Assembly (NCBI GenBank): GCA_036389255.1
Contig: DASVQI010000033.1
Location: 1-64,000, forward strand
Source: JACVRN01 sp036389255
Lineage (GTDB): Bacteria; Acidobacteriota; Blastocatellia; Pyrinomonadales; Pyrinomonadaceae
Direction of reading: 5' to 3'
Length of the DNA stretch: 64,000 bases
The position numbers were made by a program, and so were the translations under genes. Positions 6,385 through 11,586 of this stretch are shown here, piece by piece. Position 1 is the first letter of the stretch. Each line of letters begins with the position of its first letter. Below the pieces are notes generated by a model, which worked only from the letters and a program-made list of their open reading frames with translations, was not told the origin of the DNA and did not search any database.

Positions 6385-6930
6385 TCAGGCTGTGCGCGCC
6401 TCTTCGTCAAGAAAGAGGAAGGGACGCCATTCGGGGCGAGTGAGCGCGTAGTGGTTAAGCACGGCGCGGTCAAGCCCGTACCTGAGCGCGCTCGGTGTCG
6501 CAAGAAGCGGCATGCGAGCCTCGTCCGGCGTGCGGTCGCCCTTGCGTTGGTTGCACGCGATACACGCCGCGCAGAGGTTCTCAGGAATTGAGCCGCCGCC
6601 GCGTGAGCGCGGGACTATGTGGTCGAGAGTCAGCTCAAAGGCACTGCCGCGAGCGCCGCAGTATTGGCAGCGCATCCTGTCTCTCATAAGAATGCGAAGG
6701 CGTTGCTTGCCAGAGTTGTTGCGACGCTTGCGAACGTCTATGTACTCAATCAAGCGAATCACGCTGGGCACTTCGAAGGTGAAGTGCTGCGAGCGCAGAA
6801 CCCGCTCCGCGTCCCGTACTACGACCTCAGCCGACTGCTTCCAGACGAGACGGACTGCGCGCGCCACGTCAACCGTGCCGAGCGCTTCGTAAGAAGCGTT
6901 CAAGAGCAGCACTTTGCGAGAGAGAATCAT
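6385..6930 (-). CDS. HNH endonuclease-like protein
   Basis: A 181-residue small HNH protein. The N-terminal 60 residues (VLLLNASYEALGTVDVARAVRLV) are of the type that precedes HNH in the single-domain bacterial family. The nuclease fold has CQYCG (Cys88, Cys91), TLDHIVPRSRGG with the catalytic His104, NLCAACIACNQRKG with a second CxxC-type pair (Cys123, Cys126) and the Asn. All metal and catalytic positions look intact. The frame is open further upstream into tRNA-Cys, but AAAGGAGG before the ATG at 6930 marks the start. It follows the tRNA array directly. The substrate is unknown; nicking at the array, or tRNA/RNA cleavage, would be speculation. Confidence 0.85.
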   Translation of the reverse strand: MILSRKVLLLNASYEALGTVDVARAVRLVWKQSAEVVVRDAERVLRSQHFTFEVPSVIRLIEYIDVRKRRNNSGKQRLRILMRDRMRCQYCGARGSAFELTLDHIVPRSRGGGSIPENLCAACIACNQRKGDRTPDEARMPLLATPSALRYGLDRAVLNHYALTRPEWRPFLFLDEEARTA

Positions 6931-7001
6931 GCGGACGACCACCTCCTTTCTTCTAAATTGCGTGCGGGCCTGACAGCCCGCAAGGCTTGTTGAAATTTGA
7001 G

Positions 7002-7074
7002 AGCACGTGACGAGATTCGAACTCGCAACATTCGGATTTGCAATCCGACGCCTCAACCGCTCGGCTTCACGCGC
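7002..7074 (-). tRNA. tRNA-Cys (GCA)
   Basis: Acceptor GCGCGTG/CACGTGC, anticodon arm TCGGA-TTGCAAA-TCCGA, T arm GCGAG-TTCGAAT-CTCGT, discriminator T. No CCA is encoded. Last tRNA of the array in transcription order. Confidence 0.9.
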
Positions 7075-7089
7075 CACAAAGCTTTTGAA

Positions 7090-7166
7090 TGAGCCTGAGA
7101 GGAATCGAACCCCTGACCTGCCGTGTAGAAGACGGCTGCTCTTGAATCCATCTGAGCTACAGGCCC
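7090..7166 (-). tRNA. tRNA-Arg (TCT)
   Basis: Acceptor GGGCCTG/CAGGCTC, anticodon arm GCCGT-CTTCTAC-ACGGC, T arm AGGGG-TTCGATT-CCTCT, discriminator A. The D loop is slightly long. Confidence 0.9.
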
Positions 7167-7186
7167 ACTGTAGAGAATCAATCTGG

Positions 7187-7261
7187 CTGCGGCGATGGGA
7201 GTCGAACCCACATCTCCCCGTTTACAAGACGGACGCTCTTGTTTCATTGAGCTACGCCGCA
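7187..7261 (-). tRNA. tRNA-Thr (TGT)
   Basis: Acceptor TGCGGCG/CGCCGCA, anticodon loop CTTGTAA in a 5-bp stem, T loop TTCGACT, discriminator G. The acceptor stem is identical to that of tRNA-Gln(TTG) at 7368-7440. A second Thr(TGT) anticodon is inside RNA C. Confidence 0.9.
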
Positions 7262-7271
7262 AAAGTTTTGG

Positions 7272-7345
7272 TGGTGACGGCAAGAATCGAACTTGCGACC
7301 GGGCGATTATCAATCGCCTGCTCTCCCAAACTGAGCTACGTCACC
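7272..7345 (-). tRNA. tRNA-Ile (GAT)
   Basis: Acceptor GGTGACG/CGTCACC, anticodon arm GGCGA-TTGATAA-TCGCC, T arm GCAAG-TTCGATT-CTTGC, discriminator A. Canonical. Confidence 0.92.
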
Positions 7346-7367
7346 GGCAGGTTTATAGAGCTTCAGG

Positions 7368-7440
7368 CTGCGGCGTTTGGATTTAAACCAAAACCTCCGA
7401 CTTCAAAGGCCGGTGTCCTATCCGGTTAGACTACGCCGCA
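7368..7440 (-). tRNA. tRNA-Gln (TTG)
   Basis: Acceptor TGCGGCG/CGCCGCA, anticodon loop CTTTGAA closed by CCGGC/GTCGG, T arm TTTGG-TTTAAAT-CCAAA (an AT-rich T loop), discriminator G. Confidence 0.88.
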
Positions 7441-7453
7441 ACAAGAGAGGTTA

Positions 7454-7543
7454 TCGGGGCAGCAGGACTCGAACCTGCATCACGCGCTAATCCGGCGCTT
7501 GCTGGGTATAGGCCAGCCGCTCTGCCAATTGAGCTATGCCCCG
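7454..7543 (-). tRNA. aberrant tRNA, anticodon uncertain (TAT?)
   Basis: Acceptor CGGGGCA/TGCCCCG, the D arm and T arm GCAGG-TTCGAGT-CCTGC are canonical. Between D and T arms there are two hairpins: GCTGG-CCTATAC-CCAGC, and GCGC-CGGATTA-GCGC where a variable loop should be. The first loop has C instead of the universal T at position 33, giving a formal anticodon TAT. The extra hairpin adds about 17 nt although the D arm is of the class I type. A decoy, a pseudo-tRNA or an insertion are possible. Confidence 0.7.
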
Positions 7544-7556
7544 CCTAGAGAGTTGG

Positions 7557-7628
7557 CTGCGAGAGAAGGAGTCGAACCTCCATGAACAGATTCAGAGTCT
7601 GTCAGCTTGCCGATTAGCTGATCTCGCA
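7557..7628 (-). tRNA. tRNA-Gln (CTG)
   Basis: Acceptor TGCGAGA/TCTCGCA, anticodon arm ACAGA-CTCTGAA-TCTGT, T arm GGAGG-TTCGACT-CCTTC, discriminator G. Confidence 0.9.
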
Positions 7629-7643
7629 TCAGGGAAGAAGATT

Positions 7644-7725
7644 TGCGGGCGTGGGAGTCGCACCACCGATTTAGGCTTATGAGACCCTTTGTTGATTACA
7701 GTGCCGCTTTTGCTCTCGCGCCCGC
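7644..7725 (-). tRNA. degenerate tRNA-Met-like (CAT)
   Basis: Acceptor GCGGGCG/CGCCCGC is perfect and the anticodon loop CTCATAA gives CAT. The anticodon stem has a mismatch and two wobble pairs, about 29 nt replace the D arm without a clear D stem, and the T stem GGTGG/CCCAC has two mismatches around loop TGCGACT. Probably a decayed or specialised tRNA. Confidence 0.6.
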
Positions 7726-7737
7726 GAGAAAATTTGA

Positions 7738-7810
7738 TGGACGGTGGTGGACTCGCACCACCCTCTTCGGCTCTTCAGGCCGACGCTTGCGCTGTCTCAG
7801 CTACCCGTCC
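7738..7810 (-). tRNA. tRNA-Phe (GAA)
   Basis: Acceptor GGACGGG/ACCGTCC (last pair mismatched), anticodon arm TCGGC-CTGAAGA-GCCGA, T arm GGTGG-TGCGAGT-CCACC, discriminator A. Position 55 of the T loop is G, not T. The D arm is irregular. Confidence 0.82.
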
Positions 7811-7829
7811 GTTTGAATTAACGTGTTGA

Positions 7830-7903
7830 TGGCTGGAGCCGGGCTCGCACCGGCGACCTCGCGTTTATGAGACGCGTGCTCTACCTCACTGAGCTATCCA
7901 GCC
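7830..7903 (-). tRNA. tRNA-Met (CAT)
   Basis: Acceptor GGCTGGA/TCCAGCC, normal D arm, anticodon arm CGCGT-CTCATAA-ACGCG, T arm GCCGG-TGCGAGC-CCGGC with G55, discriminator A. The 1-72 pair is G-C, so it is not of the initiator type. Lysidine-type Ile(CAT) is not excluded. Confidence 0.88.
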
Positions 7904-7922
7904 GAGCTTCAAAAAAAGTTGG

Positions 7923-7995
7923 CTGTGGCGCTCGGACTTGAACCGAGATAGACCTGATTAACAATCAGGCGCTTTGCCGATTAAGCTACACCACA
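7923..7995 (-). tRNA. tRNA-Asn (GTT)
   Basis: Acceptor TGTGGTG/CGCCACA, anticodon arm CCTGA-TTGTTAA-TCAGG, T arm CTCGG-TTCAAGT-CCGAG, discriminator G. Confidence 0.92.
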
Positions 7996-8008
7996 AAAAT
8001 TAGATTGA

Positions 8009-8083
8009 TGGTCGAGGAAGGATTTGAACCTTCGACTTCCTGTTTGTAAGACAGGCACTCTGGCCAGCCTGAGTTACTCGACC
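8009..8083 (-). tRNA. tRNA-Val (TAC)
   Basis: Acceptor GGTCGAG/CTCGACC, anticodon arm CCTGT-CTTACAA-ACAGG, T arm GAAGG-TTCAAAT-CCTTC, discriminator A. Confidence 0.92.
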
Positions 8084-8102
8084 TCTTCGGGCGGTAGGTT
8101 AG

Positions 8103-8179
8103 TGTGGAAGACGGGACTCGAACCCGCAGCCCCGGCGTTGGAAGCGCCGCGCTCTTTTATCCGATTGAGCTACATCCAC
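8103..8179 (-). tRNA. tRNA-Gly (TCC)
   Basis: Acceptor GTGGATG/CTTCCAC (one T-T mismatch), anticodon arm CGGCG-CTTCCAA-CGCCG, T arm GCGGG-TTCGAGT-CCCGT, discriminator A. Confidence 0.9.
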
Positions 8180-8190
8180 AGGAGTTGAAA

Positions 8191-8265
8191 TGCGTCGTGC
8201 CGGATTCGAACCGGCGTCTCTGCGATGGCAACGCAGTGTCTTAGACCGGGCTAGACCAACAACGC
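8191..8265 (-). tRNA. tRNA-Gly (GCC)
   Basis: Acceptor GCGTTGT/ACGACGC with one wobble, anticodon arm CTGCG-TTGCCAT-CGCAG, T arm GCCGG-TTCGAAT-CCGGC, discriminator A. Confidence 0.9.
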
Positions 8266-8283
8266 TCAAAGGAAATCATCCGA

Positions 8284-8355
8284 TGGACTGATGGAGAGTC
8301 GAACTCCAACCTCCTGCTTGCAAGGCAGGTGTGCCGCCTTTAACACTTTCAGCCC
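8284..8355 (-). tRNA. tRNA-Ala (TGC)
   Basis: Acceptor GGGCTGA/TCAGTCC, anticodon arm CCTGC-CTTGCAA-GCAGG, T arm TGGAG-TTCGACT-CTCCA, discriminator A. The D stem GTG/CAC is short. Pair 3-70 is G-T, the known identity element of tRNA-Ala. Confidence 0.9.
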
Positions 8356-8372
8356 GTTCTATCTAAATCAGG

Positions 8373-8448
8373 TCGGAGCGGAAGGATTCGCGCCCTTCGC
8401 CCTCTTGCTCCCAAGGCAAGCGCGATTGACCAGCTACGCCACGCTCCG
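8373..8448 (-). tRNA. tRNA-Pro (TGG)
   Basis: Acceptor CGGAGCG/CGCTCCG, anticodon arm CTTGC-CTTGGGA-GCAAG, discriminator A. The T loop is odd: CGCGAAT (or GCGCGAAT, 8 nt) replaces TTCGAAT. Confidence 0.85.
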
Positions 8449-8469
8449 AAATTCTCATGCGCTCTTTGA

Positions 8470-8545
8470 TGGGTCAGGTGAGACTTGAACTCACGCATCC
8501 CCTGCTTAAAAGGCAGGTGCCTTAATCCAGCTTGGCTACTGACCC
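8470..8545 (-). tRNA. tRNA-Lys (TTT)
   Basis: Acceptor GGGTCAG/CTGACCC, anticodon arm CCTGC-CTTTTAA-GCAGG, T arm GTGAG-TTCAAGT-CTCAC, discriminator A. Confidence 0.92.
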
Positions 8546-8549
8546 GAAG

Positions 8550-8680
8550 GTTGCGAAAGATTCCCCCCTGCGGGAGAGGGCGCACGTACGCAAGTGGGAG
8601 TCACACGAGGCGCGCCCTCTCCCGGCAGCCACCGGGGCTGCCACGGCGCTCTCCTTCCGCGAGGGGAAGGGAGACCGGGA
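8550..8680. repeat. palindromic block inside the tRNA array
   Basis: The only long spacer of the array (8546-8690). It holds a perfect 12-bp inverted repeat (GGGAGAGGGCGC at 8572-8583, GCGCCCTCTCCC at 8612-8623), then hairpins GGCAGCC-accgg-GGCTGCC and CTCCTTCCGCGAGGGGAAGGGAG. No T-run and no gene. It looks like an inserted intergenic repeat. Confidence 0.6.
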
Positions 8681-8690
8681 AGTGATGTGG

Positions 8691-8764
8691 CGGAACGGAC
8701 GGGACTTGAACCCGCAACTTCCGGATAGACAATCCGGCACTCTGGCCGTTTGAGTTACCGTTCC
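8691..8764 (-). tRNA. tRNA-Asp (GTC)
   Basis: Acceptor GGAACGG/CCGTTCC, anticodon arm CCGGA-TTGTCTA-TCCGG, T arm GCGGG-TTCAAGT-CCCGT, discriminator G as usual for Asp. Confidence 0.92.
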
Positions 8765-8780
8765 AAATTTTTGTGATTGG

Positions 8781-8856
8781 CAGGGCGTGTGAGATTCGAA
8801 CTCACGCTCTCCACATTGAGACTGTGGCGGCTTAAACCGGGCTTGCCTAACGCCCC
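8781..8856 (-). tRNA. tRNA-Glu (CTC)
   Basis: Acceptor GGGGCGT/ACGCCCT, anticodon arm CCACA-GTCTCAA-TGTGG, T arm GTGAG-TTCGAAT-CTCAC, discriminator G. Confidence 0.9.
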
Positions 8857-8875
8857 GCAGGAAAGTCTTCTACAG

Positions 8876-8948
8876 GTTGGCCGGCGAGAATTGAACTCTG
8901 CACCTACGCGTTCACAGCGCGTCGTTCTCCCATTGAACTACGGCCAAC
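8876..8948 (-). tRNA. tRNA-His (GTG)
   Basis: Acceptor TTGGCCG/CGGCCAA with discriminator C and a G just before position 1, the G-1:C73 pair that marks tRNA-His. Anticodon arm ACGCG-CTGTGAA-CGCGT. The T stem CAGAG/CTCGC carries two mismatches. Confidence 0.9.
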
Positions 8949-8960
8949 ATAAAAGAGCAG

Positions 8961-9034
8961 CAGGGATGACGAGACTCGAACTCGCATTCTCTTGATTGAA
9001 AATCAAGCGGCATAACCCGTTTGCCCACATCCCC
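8961..9034 (-). tRNA. tRNA-Glu (TTC)
   Basis: Acceptor GGGGATG/CATCCCT, anticodon arm CTTGA-TTTTCAA-TCAAG, T arm GCGAG-TTCGAGT-CTCGT, discriminator G. Confidence 0.92.
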
Positions 9035-9047
9035 AGAATGAACTCAA

Positions 9048-9121
9048 TGCGCGCGGAGAGATTTGAACTCACACTTTGCTGATCTTAAGTCAGCCGCCTC
9101 TGCCGGTTGGGCTACATCGGC
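9048..9121 (-). tRNA. tRNA-Leu-anticodon tRNA (TAA), short variable loop
   Basis: Anticodon arm GCTGA-CTTAAGA-TCAGC gives TAA (Leu). Bacterial tRNA-Leu is class II with a long variable arm, but here the variable loop is only about 5 nt. The acceptor GCCGATG/CGCGCGC pairs at only about four of seven positions. T arm GTGAG-TTCAAAT-CTCTC. Charging with Leu is doubtful. Confidence 0.7.
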
Positions 9122-9130
9122 TTGGAAAAG

Positions 9131-9205
9131 TGAACCCGGCAAGATTCGAACTTGCGGCCTTTGGTTTCGTAGACCAACGCTCTGTCCGGGCTGAGCTACG
9201 GGTTC
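9131..9205 (-). tRNA. tRNA-Arg (ACG)
   Basis: Acceptor GAACCCG/CGGGTTC, anticodon arm TTGGT-CTACGAA-ACCAA, T arm GCAAG-TTCGAAT-CTTGC, discriminator A. Anticodon A34 implies TadA editing to inosine. Confidence 0.92.
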
Positions 9206-9217
9206 ATGAAGAGAGAG

Positions 9218-9304
9218 CGGAGGCGGTGAGAGTCGAACTCACATGGGCTCAAAAAAAGCCTGCTGCCTTAGCAGAGCAGTGCCATACCATTAGGCGACGC
9301 CTCC
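9218..9304 (-). tRNA. tRNA-Ser (GCT)
   Basis: Class II. Acceptor GGAGGCG/CGCCTCC, anticodon loop CTGCTAA, long variable arm with stem GGCT/AGCC over a T-run, T arm GTGAG-TTCGACT-CTCAC, discriminator G. Confidence 0.92.
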
Positions 9305-9320
9305 TCGGTTTCATCTTTGG

Positions 9321-9404
9321 CGGAGGATGAGGGACTCGAACTCTCAAGCGCCTAAGCGCAGTAGTTTTCAAGACTACGCCCTTACCGGTTAGGGTTAATC
9401 CTCC
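9321..9404 (-). tRNA. tRNA-Ser (TGA)
   Basis: Class II. Acceptor GGAGGAT/ATCCTCC, anticodon arm GTAGT-CTTGAAA-ACTAC, variable arm GCGC-TTAG-GCGC, T loop TTCGAGT (one stem mismatch), discriminator G. Confidence 0.9.
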
Positions 9405-9416
9405 GCTAAATTTTGG

Positions 9417-9487
9417 CAGGAGCGGCAGGATTTGAACCCGCGCGAGCTGATTTGGAATCAGCCAGGCTACCGTTACCTCACGCTCCT
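9417..9487 (-). tRNA. tRNA-Trp (CCA)
   Basis: Acceptor AGGAGCG/CGCTCCT, anticodon arm GCTGA-TTCCAAA-TCAGC, T arm GCGGG-TTCAAAT-CCTGC, discriminator G as usual for Trp. Confidence 0.92.
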
Positions 9488-9498
9488 AAAGTTTGCGA

Positions 9499-9585
9499 TG
9501 CACGGGGAAGGAATCGAACCTCCGAAGTCTTACCAAGAGACGCCTGATTTACAATCAGGTGCAATAGCCGCTCTGCCACCCGTGC
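9499..9585 (-). tRNA. tRNA-Tyr (GTA)
   Basis: Class II. Acceptor GCACGGG/CCCGTGC, anticodon arm CCTGA-TTGTAAA-TCAGG, variable arm with AGTCTTACC pairing (GTCT/AGAC), T arm GGAGG-TTCGATT-CCTTC, discriminator A. First tRNA of the array in transcription order. Confidence 0.92.
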
Positions 9586-9595
9586 AAAAATTTGG

Positions 9596-9772
9596 TATAG
9601 TAAAGCGCAAGAGGGCACACGAGTAGTGCATCACCAAAGGCGTGTGTAGACACACCTACGGCGCACACTTCTCCTAAGGGTTCGTTGACTGGCGGTCTCG
9701 CCAAAGTCCATGACAGTCAGCAAACCCTGACAGAAGACAACCCGTGTTGCCCTCTTACGCTTTAACTTTATA
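9596..9772 (-). ncRNA. long hairpin-type structured element at the head of the tRNA array
   Basis: Arms at 9596-9622 and 9743-9772 are near-complementary over about 25 bases (AAAGCGCAAGAGGGCA pairs with TGCCCTCTTACGCTTT). Inside are a 13-of-14 bp stem (GGGTTTGCTGACTG with CAGTCAACGAACCC, minus strand) and a small hairpin GTGTG-TCTA-CACAC. No coding frame fits. It could be another Y-type RNA, a leader or a repeat; the strand is assumed from the array. Confidence 0.5.
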
Positions 9773-9808
9773 CCTTTTACTTACAAGGTACTTCAGTTAT
9801 CAAACAAC

Positions 9809-9860
9809 AAAAAAGCGGGCTTCCTTGCTTTCCCTTTCGGGGAAGCCCGGAAGCCCGCTC
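9809..9860 (-). terminator. Rho-independent terminator (minus strand)
   Basis: On the minus strand GCGGGCTTCC and GGAAGCCCGC enclose an inner hairpin with a GAAA tip and are followed by TTTTTTG. It stops transcription from the dut side, so the tRNA array should have its own promoter between here and 9585. TATAAAG near 9770 could be a -10, but I see no matching -35. Confidence 0.85.
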
Positions 9861-10350
9861 CGCTTCAATCTAGAACTGAAACTCTCTAAGATTTCGGGAG
9901 CGGGAACATCCGCGCTCCCGCTAAACTACATCTGCAATTGACGATTATCGAGAATCCCCTTGGATTCCTGCGCCGTCGTATGTCTAAAATTGAGCGTACC
10001 GTCAAAAGTTGATTCTGATGGTATAGAACTCGGACAATAGACACACAAAGCCGCGCCGGGCAGTTGGGTGACGACCGACCAACTGGCCGTGCCACGCATG
10101 CCGCGCGATATCTGTTCTTTTGTCCGGTTCCTCAACATTGAAATCTTTACCGCCTCAGTTTTCACGCTCACTTGTTGCGAGCGAACTTGTGTATATAAAC
10201 TTCTGCGTCGAATCTGTCAACACTTTTTTTGATTGCGTGAGATAAAGCTACAGCAGAAGCAACTCACTGCCATCTATGACTCACATACGTCGAGTCGGGG
10301 TTGTCCGTTGCATATTTATTTGCGACACGCGTAAGACTCTTAAACCTTCA
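9861..10350. other. gene-poor stretch with one weak small frame
   Basis: No convincing gene. An 81-residue minus-strand frame (9926-10171, GTG start, no ribosome site) contains LPGAALCVYCPSSIPSESTF and has plausible codon use but no recognised family. At about 9898-9942 (minus strand) GCAGATG-TA-GTTTAGCGGGAGCGC looks like the 5' part of a tRNA without anticodon and T arms, perhaps a decayed tRNA. Confidence 0.35.
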
Positions 10351-10782
10351 TCAAGTCTCGCCAGTGCTTCCGAAGCCTCCCTGCCCGCGCTCGGTCGCGC
10401 TCAAGTCTTCGCTCCACACAGGCTCGGGCGTGGCTATCAATTCGATTATCAGTTGAGCCACGCGCATCCCTGCATCTATCTGGATGGCTTCGTCTCCATG
10501 ATTGATGAGAGCACAGATGATTTCGCCCCTGTAGTCGCTGTCAATTACACCCGCAAGAACGTCTAGGCCGTGCTTGACGGCCAGCCCCGAGCGCGGCGCT
10601 ACACGTCCGTAGAAGCCTCGCGGGATACTCACAGCAAGGCCCGTCCTGACACTCGCACGCGCATGCGCGGGAATGTTCATGCCTTCGACCGCGTAGAGGT
10701 CAAGACCGGCAGAATGCAGGCTCCCGCGCGTTGGCAGCCTTGCCGCCTCATGTAATCTCAAGAACTCTAATCGCTCAAGCAT
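10351..10782 (-). CDS. dut: dUTPase (deoxyuridine 5'-triphosphate nucleotidohydrolase)
   Basis: A 143-residue trimeric dUTPase that cleaves dUTP to dUMP and pyrophosphate, keeping uracil out of DNA. All five motifs are present: HSAGLDLYA (1), PRSGLA (2), GVIDSDYRGEI (3, with the catalytic Asp), RVAQLII (4) and RGQGGFGSTG (5, which closes over the substrate). Length is typical. AAAGGGAGCGG precedes the ATG. It is a single gene on the minus strand, ending about 490 bases before the terminator at 9809-9860. Confidence 0.96.
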   Translation of the reverse strand: MLERLEFLRLHEAARLPTRGSLHSAGLDLYAVEGMNIPAHARASVRTGLAVSIPRGFYGRVAPRSGLAVKHGLDVLAGVIDSDYRGEIICALINHGDEAIQIDAGMRVAQLIIELIATPEPVWSEDLSATERGQGGFGSTGET

Positions 10783-10907
10783 TAGCCGCTCCCTTTCTTT
10801 ATTAGCGGTCGCTATTTAATCCGTTACGCTTTTCATGAGTCAACCCGGACGACCTGAGATAAGCGGGCGAGGCTCCTTACGGAGCATGCTAAAAAAGTGA
10901 CTTCAAG

Positions 10908-10950
10908 AGTAATAATTACTATTGACTTTCGGCGCGGGACGATTTATTAT
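10908..10950 (+). promoter_or_regulatory. PerR/Fur-type box and promoter of the perR-like gene
   Basis: The perfect palindrome AGTAATAATTACT (10908-10920) resembles a PerR/Fur box. It abuts a promoter with -35 TTGACT (10922-10927), 17-base spacer and -10 TATTAT (10945-10950). A nearly identical palindrome lies in front of the cupin gene, suggesting autoregulation and a shared regulon. Confidence 0.7.
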
Positions 10951-10980
10951 GCCGTTGTCTTTGAGGTAAGAGGTCTGACG

Positions 10981-11424
10981 ATGAAGATGAACTCTAAGAA
11001 TTATGAGGACAAAGGCGCGGTCTTAAAATCGAAACTTGAGGCTCGCGGCGCGCATTTGACACAGCAGCGCGCAGCCGTCTTCGATTACCTGAGGCAGGTT
11101 GAGCATCACCCTTCGGCGGAAGAGGTCTATATGGCGGTCAAGCAGAAGTTGCCGAAAATCAGTCTTGCCACCGTCTATAAAAACTTGGAGGCGCTGGTCA
11201 ACTGCGGCGCGGTATCGAAATTGACTTATGGAGACGCGGCCGCTCGCTACGACATAAGGACAGACCATCACTATCACACGCGCTGTTTGGGCTGCGGAAA
11301 AATCTGGGACTTGGACGCAAAGGCTGGCTCCGACTGGCTGAAGCAGATTAAGCCCCAAGCCGGATTTGCAGTAAAGGATTATCGCCTTGAATTGCTTGGC
11401 TACTGCCGCGAGTGCCGGCAGTAA
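10981..11424 (+). CDS. perR: Fur-family peroxide-type regulator (PerR-like)
   Basis: A 147-residue Fur-superfamily metal-dependent repressor. The N-terminal winged helix includes LTQQRAAVFDYL and ISLATVYKNLEAL. The C-terminal metal/dimer domain has RYDIRTDHHYHTRCLGCGKIWDLD and ends YCRECRQ, so two CxxC pairs can hold structural zinc. The residue after RY is Asp, as in PerR-type sensors, rather than the Glu of most Fur proteins. That suggests peroxide sensing by iron-driven histidine oxidation (inference). An in-frame start at 10897 exists, but the promoter lies downstream of it, so I use the ATG at 10981 behind AAGAGG. The likely targets are itself and the cupin gene. Confidence 0.88.
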   Translation: MKMNSKNYEDKGAVLKSKLEARGAHLTQQRAAVFDYLRQVEHHPSAEEVYMAVKQKLPKISLATVYKNLEALVNCGAVSKLTYGDAAARYDIRTDHHYHTRCLGCGKIWDLDAKAGSDWLKQIKPQAGFAVKDYRLELLGYCRECRQ

Positions 11425-11443
11425 AAATTTTTACCCATAGAGC

Positions 11444-11459
11444 AATAGTAATTATTATT
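11444..11459 (+). promoter_or_regulatory. second PerR/Fur-type box, upstream of the cupin gene
   Basis: AATAGTAATTATTATT is a near-palindrome and, read in reverse complement, shares AATAATTACTATTG with the box at 10908. Both are followed by a T(T)AACTTTCG/TTGACTTTCG stretch, so the two promoters look duplicated. Confidence 0.6.
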
Positions 11460-11586
11460 CTTAACTTTCGATAAAAGGCGCGGCGAAAGAAGGAATGAGC
11501 GATGAGGCGAACAAAGGAGTCGGGTCGGGACGCACGAGCCGGATGCTTTGAGCGTCCCGCTTAAGAGATTTCATAGGGAGGAGAAG

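Noticed and set aside
7000..9640. Many open frames of 60-140 codons inside the tRNA array
   Set aside because: They are read through tRNA genes (recurring SNLV, GIEPP or FELATFGF residues), without ribosome sites.
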